Assembly (NCBI GenBank): GCA_034437895.1
Contig: DAOTTO010000600.1
Span: 1 to 8,002, forward strand
DNA length: 8,002 nucleotides
Direction: 5' to 3'
Origin: JANRLJ01 sp034437895
GTDB taxonomy: Bacteria; Chloroflexota; Anaerolineae; Aggregatilineales; Phototrophicaceae
The position numbers were made by a program, and so were the translations under genes. Positions 1 through 7,000 of the stretch are shown here, piece after piece. Under the pieces are notes generated by a model that had not been told where the DNA came from, searched no databases, and worked only from the letters and a program-made list of their open reading frames with translations. How positions within the stretch are numbered: position 1 is the stretch's first letter; each line of letters begins with the position of its first letter.

Positions 1-66
1 TATACCATGTAGAGATAGAAAGTTTCATCCCTGTAACATGCCATCTATGTACGAAAGCCTGAGTTC
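1..66. other. upstream flank, no gene assigned
   Basis: This short stretch is AT-rich and resembles intergenic DNA. Two + strand frames are open from the left edge: one ends with TGA at 60-62, the other with TGA at 68-70, which would overlap the ftsQ start as ATGA. Neither translation resembles the C-terminus of a gene usually found here, such as murB, murC or ddl. No convincing Shine-Dalgarno sequence precedes ftsQ. An overlapping upstream gene end therefore cannot be excluded but is not supported. Confidence 0.4.
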
Positions 67-924
67 ATGACGACCACCCGTACCCGTCAGCAGCGGCGTA
101 AACCCGCAGACCGCGCCCCCGGTATTTGGCGTGGTGGGCTGCCGTCTACCGATCCTGATGAACGCCCAACTTTAGAGCATGGGACGCGCCGAAGCATTGG
201 CCTAAGCTGGCGCGTCTTAAGCGCCATCATCGCCGTCAGCTTGAGTGGTATACTCTTACTATCTTTCGTCACCGACCTTTTCTATGTGCGCGGCGTAAAG
301 GTCAGCGGGACGGTGTATCTGGATGCGTCGGAAATTTTCCGGTATGCCGATATTGCCGAAACGCATATCTTCTGGGTAAATCCGGCGAAAGTGCGCCAGA
401 ATATTCTGGATGCTTCACCCGTGATCGCGGATGCTCAGGTGATTATTGGCTGGCCTCCCGATATGGTGCGGATTATCATCGCCGAGCGCGAACCCGCGCT
501 GGTATGGATGCAAGCGGGTGTCGCGTCGTGGGTTGATCTTCAAGGGCGGGTGCTGCGCCAGTTCCCACAAGATAGCGGCGAGCGCTCGGACTTACTGCGC
601 GTGGTGGCGGATGATACGATAGAAGGGCCGCCCGGTGGGAATGTTTTGGTGGATTCACAAGCGATTGCCGGAGCGCTGCAACTTCAAACGATTTTGCCTG
701 GCTTAGTCGCGCTGCGTTATAACCCCATTAATGGGTTGGGTTTTCAAGAACCTAGTGGCTGGGACGTATGGCTTGGCGTGGGGATGGGGATGCGCGAAAA
801 ATTGCTTATTTATGAGGCGCAGGTGGCGGATTTACAAGCGCGGGGTATCCTTCCTATTTATATTAATCTGGTCAACCCAGATCATCCCTACTATTGTGTT
901 GGCGCGGAATTGTGTGGGCGTTAA
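67..924 (+). CDS. ftsQ: cell division protein FtsQ/DivIB
   Basis: This is a 285-residue bitopic membrane protein of the divisome. In the family, FtsQ (DivIB) links early cytoplasmic division proteins to the septal peptidoglycan synthases by binding FtsB/FtsL-type partners on the outer face of the membrane. The first 45 residues are Arg- and Pro-rich and look disordered and cytoplasmic. One hydrophobic segment lies at about residues 49-68. A POTRA-like domain follows at about 73-140, beginning with the typical FYVRGVKVSG strand and holding the conserved pattern of a nucleus of small and hydrophobic residues ending in the AEREPALVW strand. A C-terminal beta domain covers about 141-285. Length is normal for the family. 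The ATG at 67 has no strong ribosome binding site, but no better start exists before the membrane segment. ftsA follows after 9 bp, so the two are probably co-transcribed. FtsQ is a low-identity family; the call rests on topology, POTRA pattern and context. Confidence 0.9.
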   Translation: MTTTRTRQQRRKPADRAPGIWRGGLPSTDPDERPTLEHGTRRSIGLSWRVLSAIIAVSLSGILLLSFVTDLFYVRGVKVSGTVYLDASEIFRYADIAETHIFWVNPAKVRQNILDASPVIADAQVIIGWPPDMVRIIIAEREPALVWMQAGVASWVDLQGRVLRQFPQDSGERSDLLRVVADDTIEGPPGGNVLVDSQAIAGALQLQTILPGLVALRYNPINGLGFQEPSGWDVWLGVGMGMREKLLIYEAQVADLQARGILPIYINLVNPDHPYYCVGAELCGR

Positions 925-928
925 GAGG
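923..928 (+). promoter_or_regulatory. ftsA ribosome binding site overlapping ftsQ stop
   Basis: AAGAGG lies five bases before the ATG at 934. Its first two bases are the last two bases of the ftsQ TAA stop codon. This arrangement favours translational coupling of ftsA to ftsQ and confirms the ATG as the start. Confidence 0.75.
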
Positions 929-933
929 TTTGC

Positions 934-2181
934 ATGGACGATCTGGTCATTGGAATTGATGTTGGGACTCATAAAATTTGTACGGTGATCGGTGATGTGC
1001 GTCCTGATGATATTTTTATCGTCGGTGTCGGTATCGAACCGAGTCGGGGGATGAAAAAAGGGGTCGTCAGTGATATGGCGGCGCTGACGGCGGCGATTTC
1101 CGCTTCCGTGCATAAAGCCGAAAAAGGCAGCGGCTATCAAATCGCCCGTGCTTTCGTCAGCGTAGCGGGCAGCCATATCGCGTCGATGAACAGTCGCGGG
1201 GTAGCTGGCCTTGCCGGGACGCGTGGCGTGACGATGGATGATCTTGATCGGGCGATGGAAGCCGCCCGTGCGATTGCGATTCCGCATAATCGTGAAGTGC
1301 TGCACGTCGTGCCGCGTAGTTATTCGCTGGATGGGCAGGAACGGGTTCGCAGCCCATTGGGGATGCACGGCTTCCGTTTAGAGGTAGAAGCGCACATCAT
1401 CACAGCGGCTTCTTCCAGCATCGCCAATTTAGAACAAGCCGTACAGGGTGCGGGTGTGTTCGTGGATCGTTTTATCCTAAATCCGCTGGCGGCGGGCGAT
1501 TGTGTTCTCACAACCCAAGAACGGGAAGCGGGGGCAGTCGTTATTGATATTGGCGGCGGCACGACAGACATCGCCATTTTCATTGAGGGGACGGTGTGGC
1601 ATACGGCAGTCATCCCGATTGGTGGCGATCATATTACCAATGACATCACCTATTTTACGCATATTCCCTTTGATACGGCGGAAGTCATCAAAGTACAGTA
1701 TGGTCACGCCATGCCCAAGACGATAGACCCGTTGGAAACACTACTGGTTGAGCCATTTGGCGAAGGGCTGCCGACTGAGCTTTCCCGCCAGCAGTTGGCA
1801 CAGATTATCGAAGCGCGGGTAGAAGAAATTTTTGAACTGGTGCAAAAAGAGATTAAACGCTCCGGCTATGATGGGCTTTTACGTGCCGGGGCGGTTATCA
1901 CAGGCGGATGCGCCCAACTCGCTGGCGTCAAAGAAGTGGCGGCACAAGTGATGGGGATGCCCGTCCGCTTGGCGAAACCGGAACGACTCACTGGTATGGC
2001 GGACGTGCTCCGCAACCCATCCTATAGCACCAGTGTCGGTTTGCTGCGTTTGGGACTAGAAATGGATTCAGGTGCGTCTGTGAGCGCGGGAAGCGTTAAC
2101 GGACAAGCGGGGGCAGGTGTTAAAATTGGGCAGTTACTCGGCAGCTTTTTCAAACGTTTACTGCCGGATAGCAATTCTTGA
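934..2181 (+). CDS. ftsA: cell division protein FtsA, actin-like Z-ring anchor
   Basis: This 415-residue protein belongs to the actin/Hsp70 ATPase superfamily and tethers FtsZ filaments to the cytoplasmic membrane. The phosphate-1 motif IGIDVGTHKI is at residues 6-15. The FtsA-specific 1C (SHS2) subdomain spans about 84-165, including an LEVEAHIITA strand. Phosphate-2, VIDIGGGTTDIAIF, is at 203-216, and the adenosine motif GAVITGGCAQLAGV is at 319-332. A Ser/Gly/Ala-rich linker of about 20 residues (378-395) leads to the C-terminal segment GVKIGQLLGSFFKRLLP (395-411), a typical amphipathic membrane-targeting helix. All expected nucleotide-binding motifs are intact and the length is normal. 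It sits between ftsQ and ftsZ, the classic division order. The other family members with this fold (PilM, MreB) lack this combination of SHS2 domain and C-terminal helix. Confidence 0.96.
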   Translation: MDDLVIGIDVGTHKICTVIGDVRPDDIFIVGVGIEPSRGMKKGVVSDMAALTAAISASVHKAEKGSGYQIARAFVSVAGSHIASMNSRGVAGLAGTRGVTMDDLDRAMEAARAIAIPHNREVLHVVPRSYSLDGQERVRSPLGMHGFRLEVEAHIITAASSSIANLEQAVQGAGVFVDRFILNPLAAGDCVLTTQEREAGAVVIDIGGGTTDIAIFIEGTVWHTAVIPIGGDHITNDITYFTHIPFDTAEVIKVQYGHAMPKTIDPLETLLVEPFGEGLPTELSRQQLAQIIEARVEEIFELVQKEIKRSGYDGLLRAGAVITGGCAQLAGVKEVAAQVMGMPVRLAKPERLTGMADVLRNPSYSTSVGLLRLGLEMDSGASVSAGSVNGQAGAGVKIGQLLGSFFKRLLPDSNS

Positions 2182-2293
2182 TCTGGAGTAGTACATTTGA
2201 TGAGTTGCCAACTGAATCTTTATGGGTACAATTGTTGCTAATTCGTAACAGGAAAAGTTTTTAGTATTTAGTCAAAATCTTAAAAATGACTTT

Positions 2294-2357
2294 GCTAAAA
2301 ACTAACAACTAATCACTTTAATACTAATTGCTAAAAGCTAACCGCTAATTGCTTGCA
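2294..2357 (+). repeat. degenerate 7-bp tandem repeat, consensus RCTAANN
   Basis: Nearly all of this stretch divides into 7-base units: GCTAAAA (2294), ACTAACA (2301), ACTAATC (2308), an 8-base irregular unit (2315), ACTAATT (2323), GCTAAAA (2330), GCTAACC (2337), GCTAATT (2344) and a decayed GCTTGCA (2351). Another GCTAATT lies at 2237-2243, and units in the opposite orientation can be read near 2259-2272. The repeat stops just before the ftsZ ribosome binding site. Its function is unknown. Expansion by slipped-strand mispairing or binding of a regulator are both possible. Confidence 0.6.
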
Positions 2358-2360
2358 AAC

Positions 2361-2369
2361 GGGGAGGGA
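2361..2369 (+). promoter_or_regulatory. ftsZ ribosome binding site that decides the start
   Basis: GGGGAGGGA is a strong Shine-Dalgarno sequence about seven bases before ATG 2376. An in-frame TTG at 2349 would give nine more residues, but that start would place this site inside the coding region. The TTG also has an in-frame TAA directly before it and no site of its own, so ATG 2376 is preferred. Confidence 0.85.
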
Positions 2370-2375
2370 TCAGGA

Positions 2376-3584
2376 ATGGACACACTCGCGACAGGGGAAA
2401 ATTTCGCACAGATCAAAGTGATCGGTGTCGGCGGTGGCGGTGGCAACGCGGTCAATCGCATGATTAACGAAGGCTTAGGCGGTGTCGAGTTCATCTCGAT
2501 TAATACCGACAATCAGGCATTGATGCTTTCTAAAGCCAAAATTCGCGTCCGCATTGGCGACAAGCTCACACGCGGCCTCGGTGCGGGTGGCAATCCTGAA
2601 ATCGGCAAAAAAGCTGCTGAAGAAAGTTCCGACGAGCTTTATGAAGTGCTGCGCGGCGCGGATATGGTCTTTATCGCCAGCGGCATGGGCGGCGGCACTG
2701 GTACGGGTGCTTCGGCTGTCGTAGCACAAATTGCCAAAGAACTCGGCGCGCTGACCATCGGTGTGGTGACTCGTCCTTTCACATTTGAAGGCCCGCGCCG
2801 TTCACAATCTGCCGAGGCTGGGATTGAAGCCCTCAAGAGCCAGGTCGATACACTGATTGTTATTCCGAATGATCGCCTTTTGCAAATCGCCGATAAAAAA
2901 GCGAGTTTGCAGCAGGCTTTTTCGCTGGCGGACGATGTACTACGGCAGGGTATTCAAGGTATTTCCGAACTGATTACGCTCCCGGCCTTGATTAATCTCG
3001 ATTTCGCCGATGTCCGCACGATTATGTCCGAAGGTGGCGCTGCATTGATGGCGGTGGGACGTGCCGACGGTGATGATCGCGCTCGCCGCGCTGCCGAATC
3101 TGCGATTAGCAGTGGTCTGTTGGATGTGACGATTGATGGCGCACGCGGCATTTTGTTTAACATCACAGGCGGCATCAACCTCAGCCTGTTTGAAGTCAAT
3201 GAAGCCGCTGCCCTCATTAAAGAAAGCGCTCATCCGGATGTTAACCTCATCTTCGGCGCTCAGATCGACGAAACCATGGGCGACGAAATTCGCATTACAG
3301 TAATCGCAACCGGGTTCGAACAGAGCCGGGTGGCGCGTAAGATCGATCAACAAGCTAACATGCGCCCAACGCAGTCGGTCCCGCGTTCTACCTCGGCACA
3401 ACCTCAGCCGCAGGCTCAGCGCTCTATGCCGCCCGTTCAGTCGCAGCAGCCTCCCGCCGCACAGCCGCGTCCGCAGCAGCCTGCCCAACAGCAGCCGCCG
3501 CGTCCACAGCAAAATGACTTTTCCGCCCGCGTCTATGACGAGGATGATATGGATATTCCGCCGTTTTTGCGTAAGCGGAATTAA
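2376..3584 (+). CDS. ftsZ: cell division protein FtsZ, tubulin-like GTPase
   Basis: This 402-residue protein polymerises with GTP into the Z-ring that positions and scaffolds the divisome at mid-cell. The N-terminal nucleotide-binding domain begins with KVIGVGGGGGNAVNRM (residues 14-29) and carries the tubulin signature GGGTGTG at 105-111. The T7 synergy loop NLDFADV at 207-213 keeps the Asp needed for catalysis across the subunit interface. The C-terminal tubulin-like domain runs to about 318. It is followed by a disordered linker of about 60 residues rich in Gln and Pro (about 328-380) and a conserved C-terminal peptide, DIPPFLRKRN (393-402), which binds FtsA and other tethers. All catalytic elements are present and the length is normal. 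A terminator-like hairpin begins 17 bases after the stop, so it probably ends the division transcript. Confidence 0.98.
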   Translation: MDTLATGENFAQIKVIGVGGGGGNAVNRMINEGLGGVEFISINTDNQALMLSKAKIRVRIGDKLTRGLGAGGNPEIGKKAAEESSDELYEVLRGADMVFIASGMGGGTGTGASAVVAQIAKELGALTIGVVTRPFTFEGPRRSQSAEAGIEALKSQVDTLIVIPNDRLLQIADKKASLQQAFSLADDVLRQGIQGISELITLPALINLDFADVRTIMSEGGAALMAVGRADGDDRARRAAESAISSGLLDVTIDGARGILFNITGGINLSLFEVNEAAALIKESAHPDVNLIFGAQIDETMGDEIRITVIATGFEQSRVARKIDQQANMRPTQSVPRSTSAQPQPQAQRSMPPVQSQQPPAAQPRPQQPAQQQPPRPQQNDFSARVYDEDDMDIPPFLRKRN

Positions 3585-3601
3585 CGACTAAAAGACAGGT
3601 T

Positions 3602-3642
3602 TTAAGGGGTATGATTGCGAAAAATCATGCCCTTAATTTCTT
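3602..3642 (+). terminator. rho-independent-like terminator after ftsZ
   Basis: The arm TTAAGGGGTATGATT (3602-3616) pairs with AATCATGCCCTTAA (3623-3636) across the six-base loop GCGAAA, with one bulged G and one G-T pair. The following bases, TTTCTT, form a short, imperfect T-run. Position just after the ftsZ stop fits termination of the ftsQAZ transcript. The weak T-run leaves open that it only slows read-through or protects the 3' end. Confidence 0.7.
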
Positions 3643-3772
3643 GGATTTTCGTTTATAAATTGTAATACGTAACTCGCCGTTAACGTCCGTAAAGGTCTAA
3701 TACAGCGCCCTTATCCTCATTCGCAGGGCATAATTAAACAGTCGCTTAACTTCCCCTAAATCTAAATATAAC

Positions 3773-3787
3773 ATTGAGAGCCTCAAT
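3773..3787. repeat. small perfect hairpin
   Basis: ATTGAG and CTCAAT form a perfect 6-bp stem closed by the three-base loop AGC. No T-run follows. It could be a structural element or a protein-binding palindrome, and a stem this short can also arise by chance in AT-rich DNA. Confidence 0.35.
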
Positions 3788-3869
3788 TCTCGTTACAAAT
3801 CTCAACTGATTTCTAACCAATATAAACCGAATTTTAGTGGACAACTGTTCGTTCTGGCGCTAAAATACA

Positions 3870-3897
3870 TTATACATATTTGAGATTATATGTATAA
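3870..3897. promoter_or_regulatory. perfect 10-bp inverted repeat upstream of nrdJ
   Basis: TTATACATAT (3870-3879) is the exact reverse complement of ATATGTATAA (3888-3897), with eight bases between. The pairing extends outward by two more base pairs after one mismatch. It lies about 180 bp before the nrdJ start and contains several -10-like hexamers (TATACA, TATAAA). A dimeric repressor site over a promoter is plausible. It does not match the two-box layout usual for NrdR as I know it, so no regulator is named. Confidence 0.45.
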
Positions 3898-3908
3898 AGT
3901 CAGTGTCC

Positions 3909-3960
3909 ATCCCCTGTAAATCTATTGGGGATTTATTGTCCCAAATTGCGTCTAAACGCA
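3909..3960 (+). promoter_or_regulatory. clustered, partly exclusive stems in the nrdJ leader
   Basis: ATCCCC (3909-3914) can pair with GGGGAT (3927-3932). The same G-run, as TTGGG (3925-3929), can instead pair with CCCAA (3940-3944). A separate tight hairpin, TGCGT-CTAA-ACGCA, fills 3947-3960. If transcription starts upstream, this leader could switch between folds. No known riboswitch consensus was recognised. Confidence 0.3.
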
Positions 3961-4064
3961 TCTAAACAGCAACTGAATTCTAGCAATGATTTATGTCTGT
4001 CCAGATATAGGACTTGGCTTTATGTTCCTATTCGTCAGTAGTAATTTTTCGTCCTTTTAGCTTT

Positions 4065-4069
4065 GAGGT
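4065..4069 (+). promoter_or_regulatory. nrdJ ribosome binding site
   Basis: GAGGT followed by AAG lies about ten bases before ATG 4080, a slightly long spacing. The frame is open upstream to a TAG at 4008-4010, but no upstream codon has a better site. A GTG directly after the ATG is an alternative start one codon later. Confidence 0.55.
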
Positions 4070-4079
4070 AAGTACACTT

Positions 4080-7000
4080 ATGGTGCAATCCAGCCAAGCC
4101 AAACGCAACGCCCTGCACGAACTGGGCTATAAAATTTTCTTGGATCGCTACGCCCAGAAAGATATGACCCGCGCTACGCTTGCTGTGGGTGATACGGTCA
4201 TCGTGGTTGTAAATTCCACCACCGGACAGCGCGAAGTCGGCAAAATTACCGCGCTGAATTTACCCACTGTCACGATTGAACTGCTGGATGGCGAAGTCGT
4301 CACGCGTGATATTGAGCATATCGATAAGCCGCTGGAAACCGAACCAGAACAGATGATGGATCGCGTCGCCGCTGGAATCGCGCAGGTGGAAACCTCGCCC
4401 GAAAAGCAAGCTGAATGGGCGCAAAAATTCCGTTGGCTGCTGGACGATTGGAAGTTCGTCCCCGGCGGGCGCATTTTAGCCGGGGCGGGTACTGAGCAGG
4501 TGTTAAGCTATTTTAATTGCTACGTGTTGAAGCTTCCGCATGACTCACGGGGTGGCATCCTTAAAACTTTGGGCGAGATGACTGAGATTATGTCGCGTGG
4601 TGGTGGGGTTGGGATTACCCTTTCTAGCTTACGTCCCCGTCATGCTTATGTAAAAGGTGTGAATGGTCGCTCTAGCGGTGCAGTGTCTTGGGGAGCGTTG
4701 TATAGTTTTGTCACAGGCTTGATTGAACAGGGTGGATGTTTTGGCCCAAATGAGCGTATTGCGACGAGCATTGGTTTAATTCCTGCCGCCGAACTTGCGG
4801 ATCGAATGGATTTAGGCGAGGTTTTCTATACGCATACGCACAAAGGTTTACGTCGGGTGACTGCCCGTTTTCGTAACGGCATTAAAGCACTTTATGAGGT
4901 TACAACAAAGCGCGGCTATAAAGTCCGAATCTCTGAAGATCATAAAGTTGCCGTTTTGATGGATGGCAAAATTACTACGATGGCACTGAAATACTTGCGT
5001 CCTAGTGATGAAATTTTGCTGTTGCTAGGAAAAGGTGTTCAGACAAATTATGCTGCGCTAAAGCCTGTGCATTATGAACGCTCCATCATGAGTACAACAC
5101 TCAACGAAAACGTGCGTTTACCTGAAATTCTGGACGAAGAATTGGCATACCTCATTGGCTATGCTCATGGTGATGGTTATGTGCAAATTGGTAAGACTGC
5201 CAATTGGTCTGCGCCAAAAGCCCTTAAGCTGGCTACAGCGGATGCTTATCCTGAGATTAGAAACCGCCTGGTTAAAGCGATTGAGAATATTTTTGGATTA
5301 AAAGCATCTGTACGTGAGGGTGATGGCGCTTGTCAAGAAGTCACTATGTATTCACGTCTCGCTATTGAGTGGATGATTGCTAATGGTTTGCTGAAAGCAA
5401 AAGCAGATAAAATTCGTGTTCCAGAAGCAATTTTTCGGTCTCCTTCTTCTGTAATGGCAGGCTTCATTGCTGGCTATTTTGACGCTGATGGTTGTAATCG
5501 TGGTCGTAAAGGCGGATATGGAATTGATAGTATTAGCCTAGAGATGCTAGAAGATATTCAACAATTGTTGGCGGTAAACGGCATTGTGTCACGCATCGGA
5601 GCGACGGATCGTTCTAAGCAAGGTTGGCAAACTATCCATCGGTTAACTGTGACAGGGGGCGAGTTTAAAAGTCGTTTTGCGGCTTTTGTACCAGCCGTAA
5701 AAGTCTCAGACACCCTTGGCAAGCGAGAGATGTATAACACCTACCCTGCCTCAGTATGGAATAACCTTGGTGCGCGTACTAAATATCGTCAACGTATTTA
5801 TGATGGCGTGTCTAACCGTATTTCATTTGCCCAACTCGGACAAATAAGCGAGCGCTTGTTGGCTGATGGACAAATCGACCACGCCGAACAACTTAATGAA
5901 CTCCTGAATACGATGCCTGACCAAATAACCTCAATTGAATTGATTGGCGATTCCCAAGTGTATGATTTTGAGGTAGAAGACGTTCATCTTTTAAGTGGCG
6001 GGGGGATTTATACGTCTAATTCAAGAAGAGGCGCTTTGATGCTCCTCCTGTCAGATTGGCATCCTGACGTATTCGAATTTATTAACAGTAAGCGCACAGC
6101 CGGACAAATCACCAACGCCAACATTAGTGTATCTATTTCCGATAAACTGATGGACGCGGTAAAAAACGATGCAGATTGGCATTTAGTTTTCCCTGATACT
6201 GCCGATCCTGATTATGATGAATTGTGGGATGGCGATATTGATTCGTGGCAAGCTGCAGGTCATCCAGTACACGTTTATAAAACAATCAAAGCGCGTGAGC
6301 TTTGGGATTCTATCATTCAAAGTGCATGGGCAAGTGCAGAGCCGGGACTGCTTTTCTTAGAACGTTGTAATAAGATGGCTAATAGTTGGTTTTTCTCGCC
6401 CCTAGTCGGTGTTAATCCGTGCGGTGAGGAACCACTTCCGGGAAACGGGATTTGCAACTTAGGTGCGATAAATCTGAGCCGATTTTATGACGACAGAACC
6501 CATGATGTGAATTGGGATGATCTGGGCGATGCTGTACATTATGCAACTCGCTTCCTCGATAATGTCGTAGATGCCAATCCTTATTTCTTTGATGAAATTG
6601 AAAAGCAACAATTGAGTGAGCGTCGCATTGGTTTAGGGACAATGGGCTTGGCAGAATTGATGATTCGCTTGGGGATTCGTTACGGAAGTGATGAGTCCAT
6701 CGAATTTATTGATAAATTGTATGGCTTTATGACGACAGAAGCCTATCTGATGTCCAGCGAGATTGCCCACGAAAAAGGCTCATTCCCGATGTTCGAGGCA
6801 GAAAAATTCCTAGAGAGTGGCTTTATGCAGACTATGCCCGAAAATGTTCGGGAAGCCGTTCAGGAAAAGGGTATCCGTAACGTCACCATTACGACTGTTG
6901 CACCAACAGGCACAACCGGGACTCTGGTAAATACCAGCACGGGTGTTGAACCGTTCTTTTCATGGGTTTACTATCGCAAGAGCCGTCTCGGTTTGCATGA

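Larger units (their letters stand above)
2182..2375. other. ftsA-ftsZ intergenic region
   Basis: This 194-bp gap is much more AT-rich than the flanking genes and has no credible reading frame. It holds short degenerate heptamers (listed separately) and a 9-bp inverted repeat, AGTTTTTAG at 2256-2264 with CTAAAAACT at 2295-2303. The loop of that pair would be 30 bases and no T-run follows, so it is not a standard terminator. The length of the gap suggests that ftsZ may have its own promoter, but I see no pair of -35 and -10 boxes good enough to annotate. Confidence 0.6.
3585..4079. other. ftsZ-nrdJ intergenic region
   Basis: These 495 bp are AT-rich and contain no reading frame that looks coding on either strand. 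From left to right I see a terminator-like hairpin (3602-3642), a weak stem GCCCT/AGGGC near 3708-3730, a compact hairpin at 3773-3787, a perfect 10-bp inverted repeat (3870-3897), and a cluster of overlapping stems at 3909-3960. The nrdJ ribosome binding site GAGGT is at 4065-4069. I see no tRNA and no B12-box-like motif. Confidence 0.7.

Noticed and set aside
2..70. Upstream gene ending in an ATGA overlap with ftsQ
   Set aside because: The 22-codon translation resembles no expected neighbour and the DNA looks intergenic in composition.
832..1368. 178-codon reverse-strand frame across ftsQ and ftsA
   Set aside because: It lies opposite two well-supported genes, and its translation shows no domain; it is a shadow.
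2349..2375. TTG start nine codons upstream for ftsZ
   Set aside because: It has no ribosome binding site, follows an in-frame TAA directly, lies in the heptamer repeat, and would put the strong site at 2361-2369 inside the gene.
2940..3512. 190-codon reverse-strand frame within ftsZ
   Set aside because: Its Arg/Leu-rich start is the complement of the Gln/Pro linker codons, so it is a compositional shadow.
3901..4079. Cobalamin riboswitch before nrdJ
   Set aside because: It would fit the function, but I found no B12-box consensus or the expected multi-stem core; a covariance-model search would settle it.
4737..6020. Group I or II intron in place of an intein
   Set aside because: The insertion is fully open in frame, has protein-splicing blocks at both ends, and lacks visible intron ends or a reverse transcriptase.
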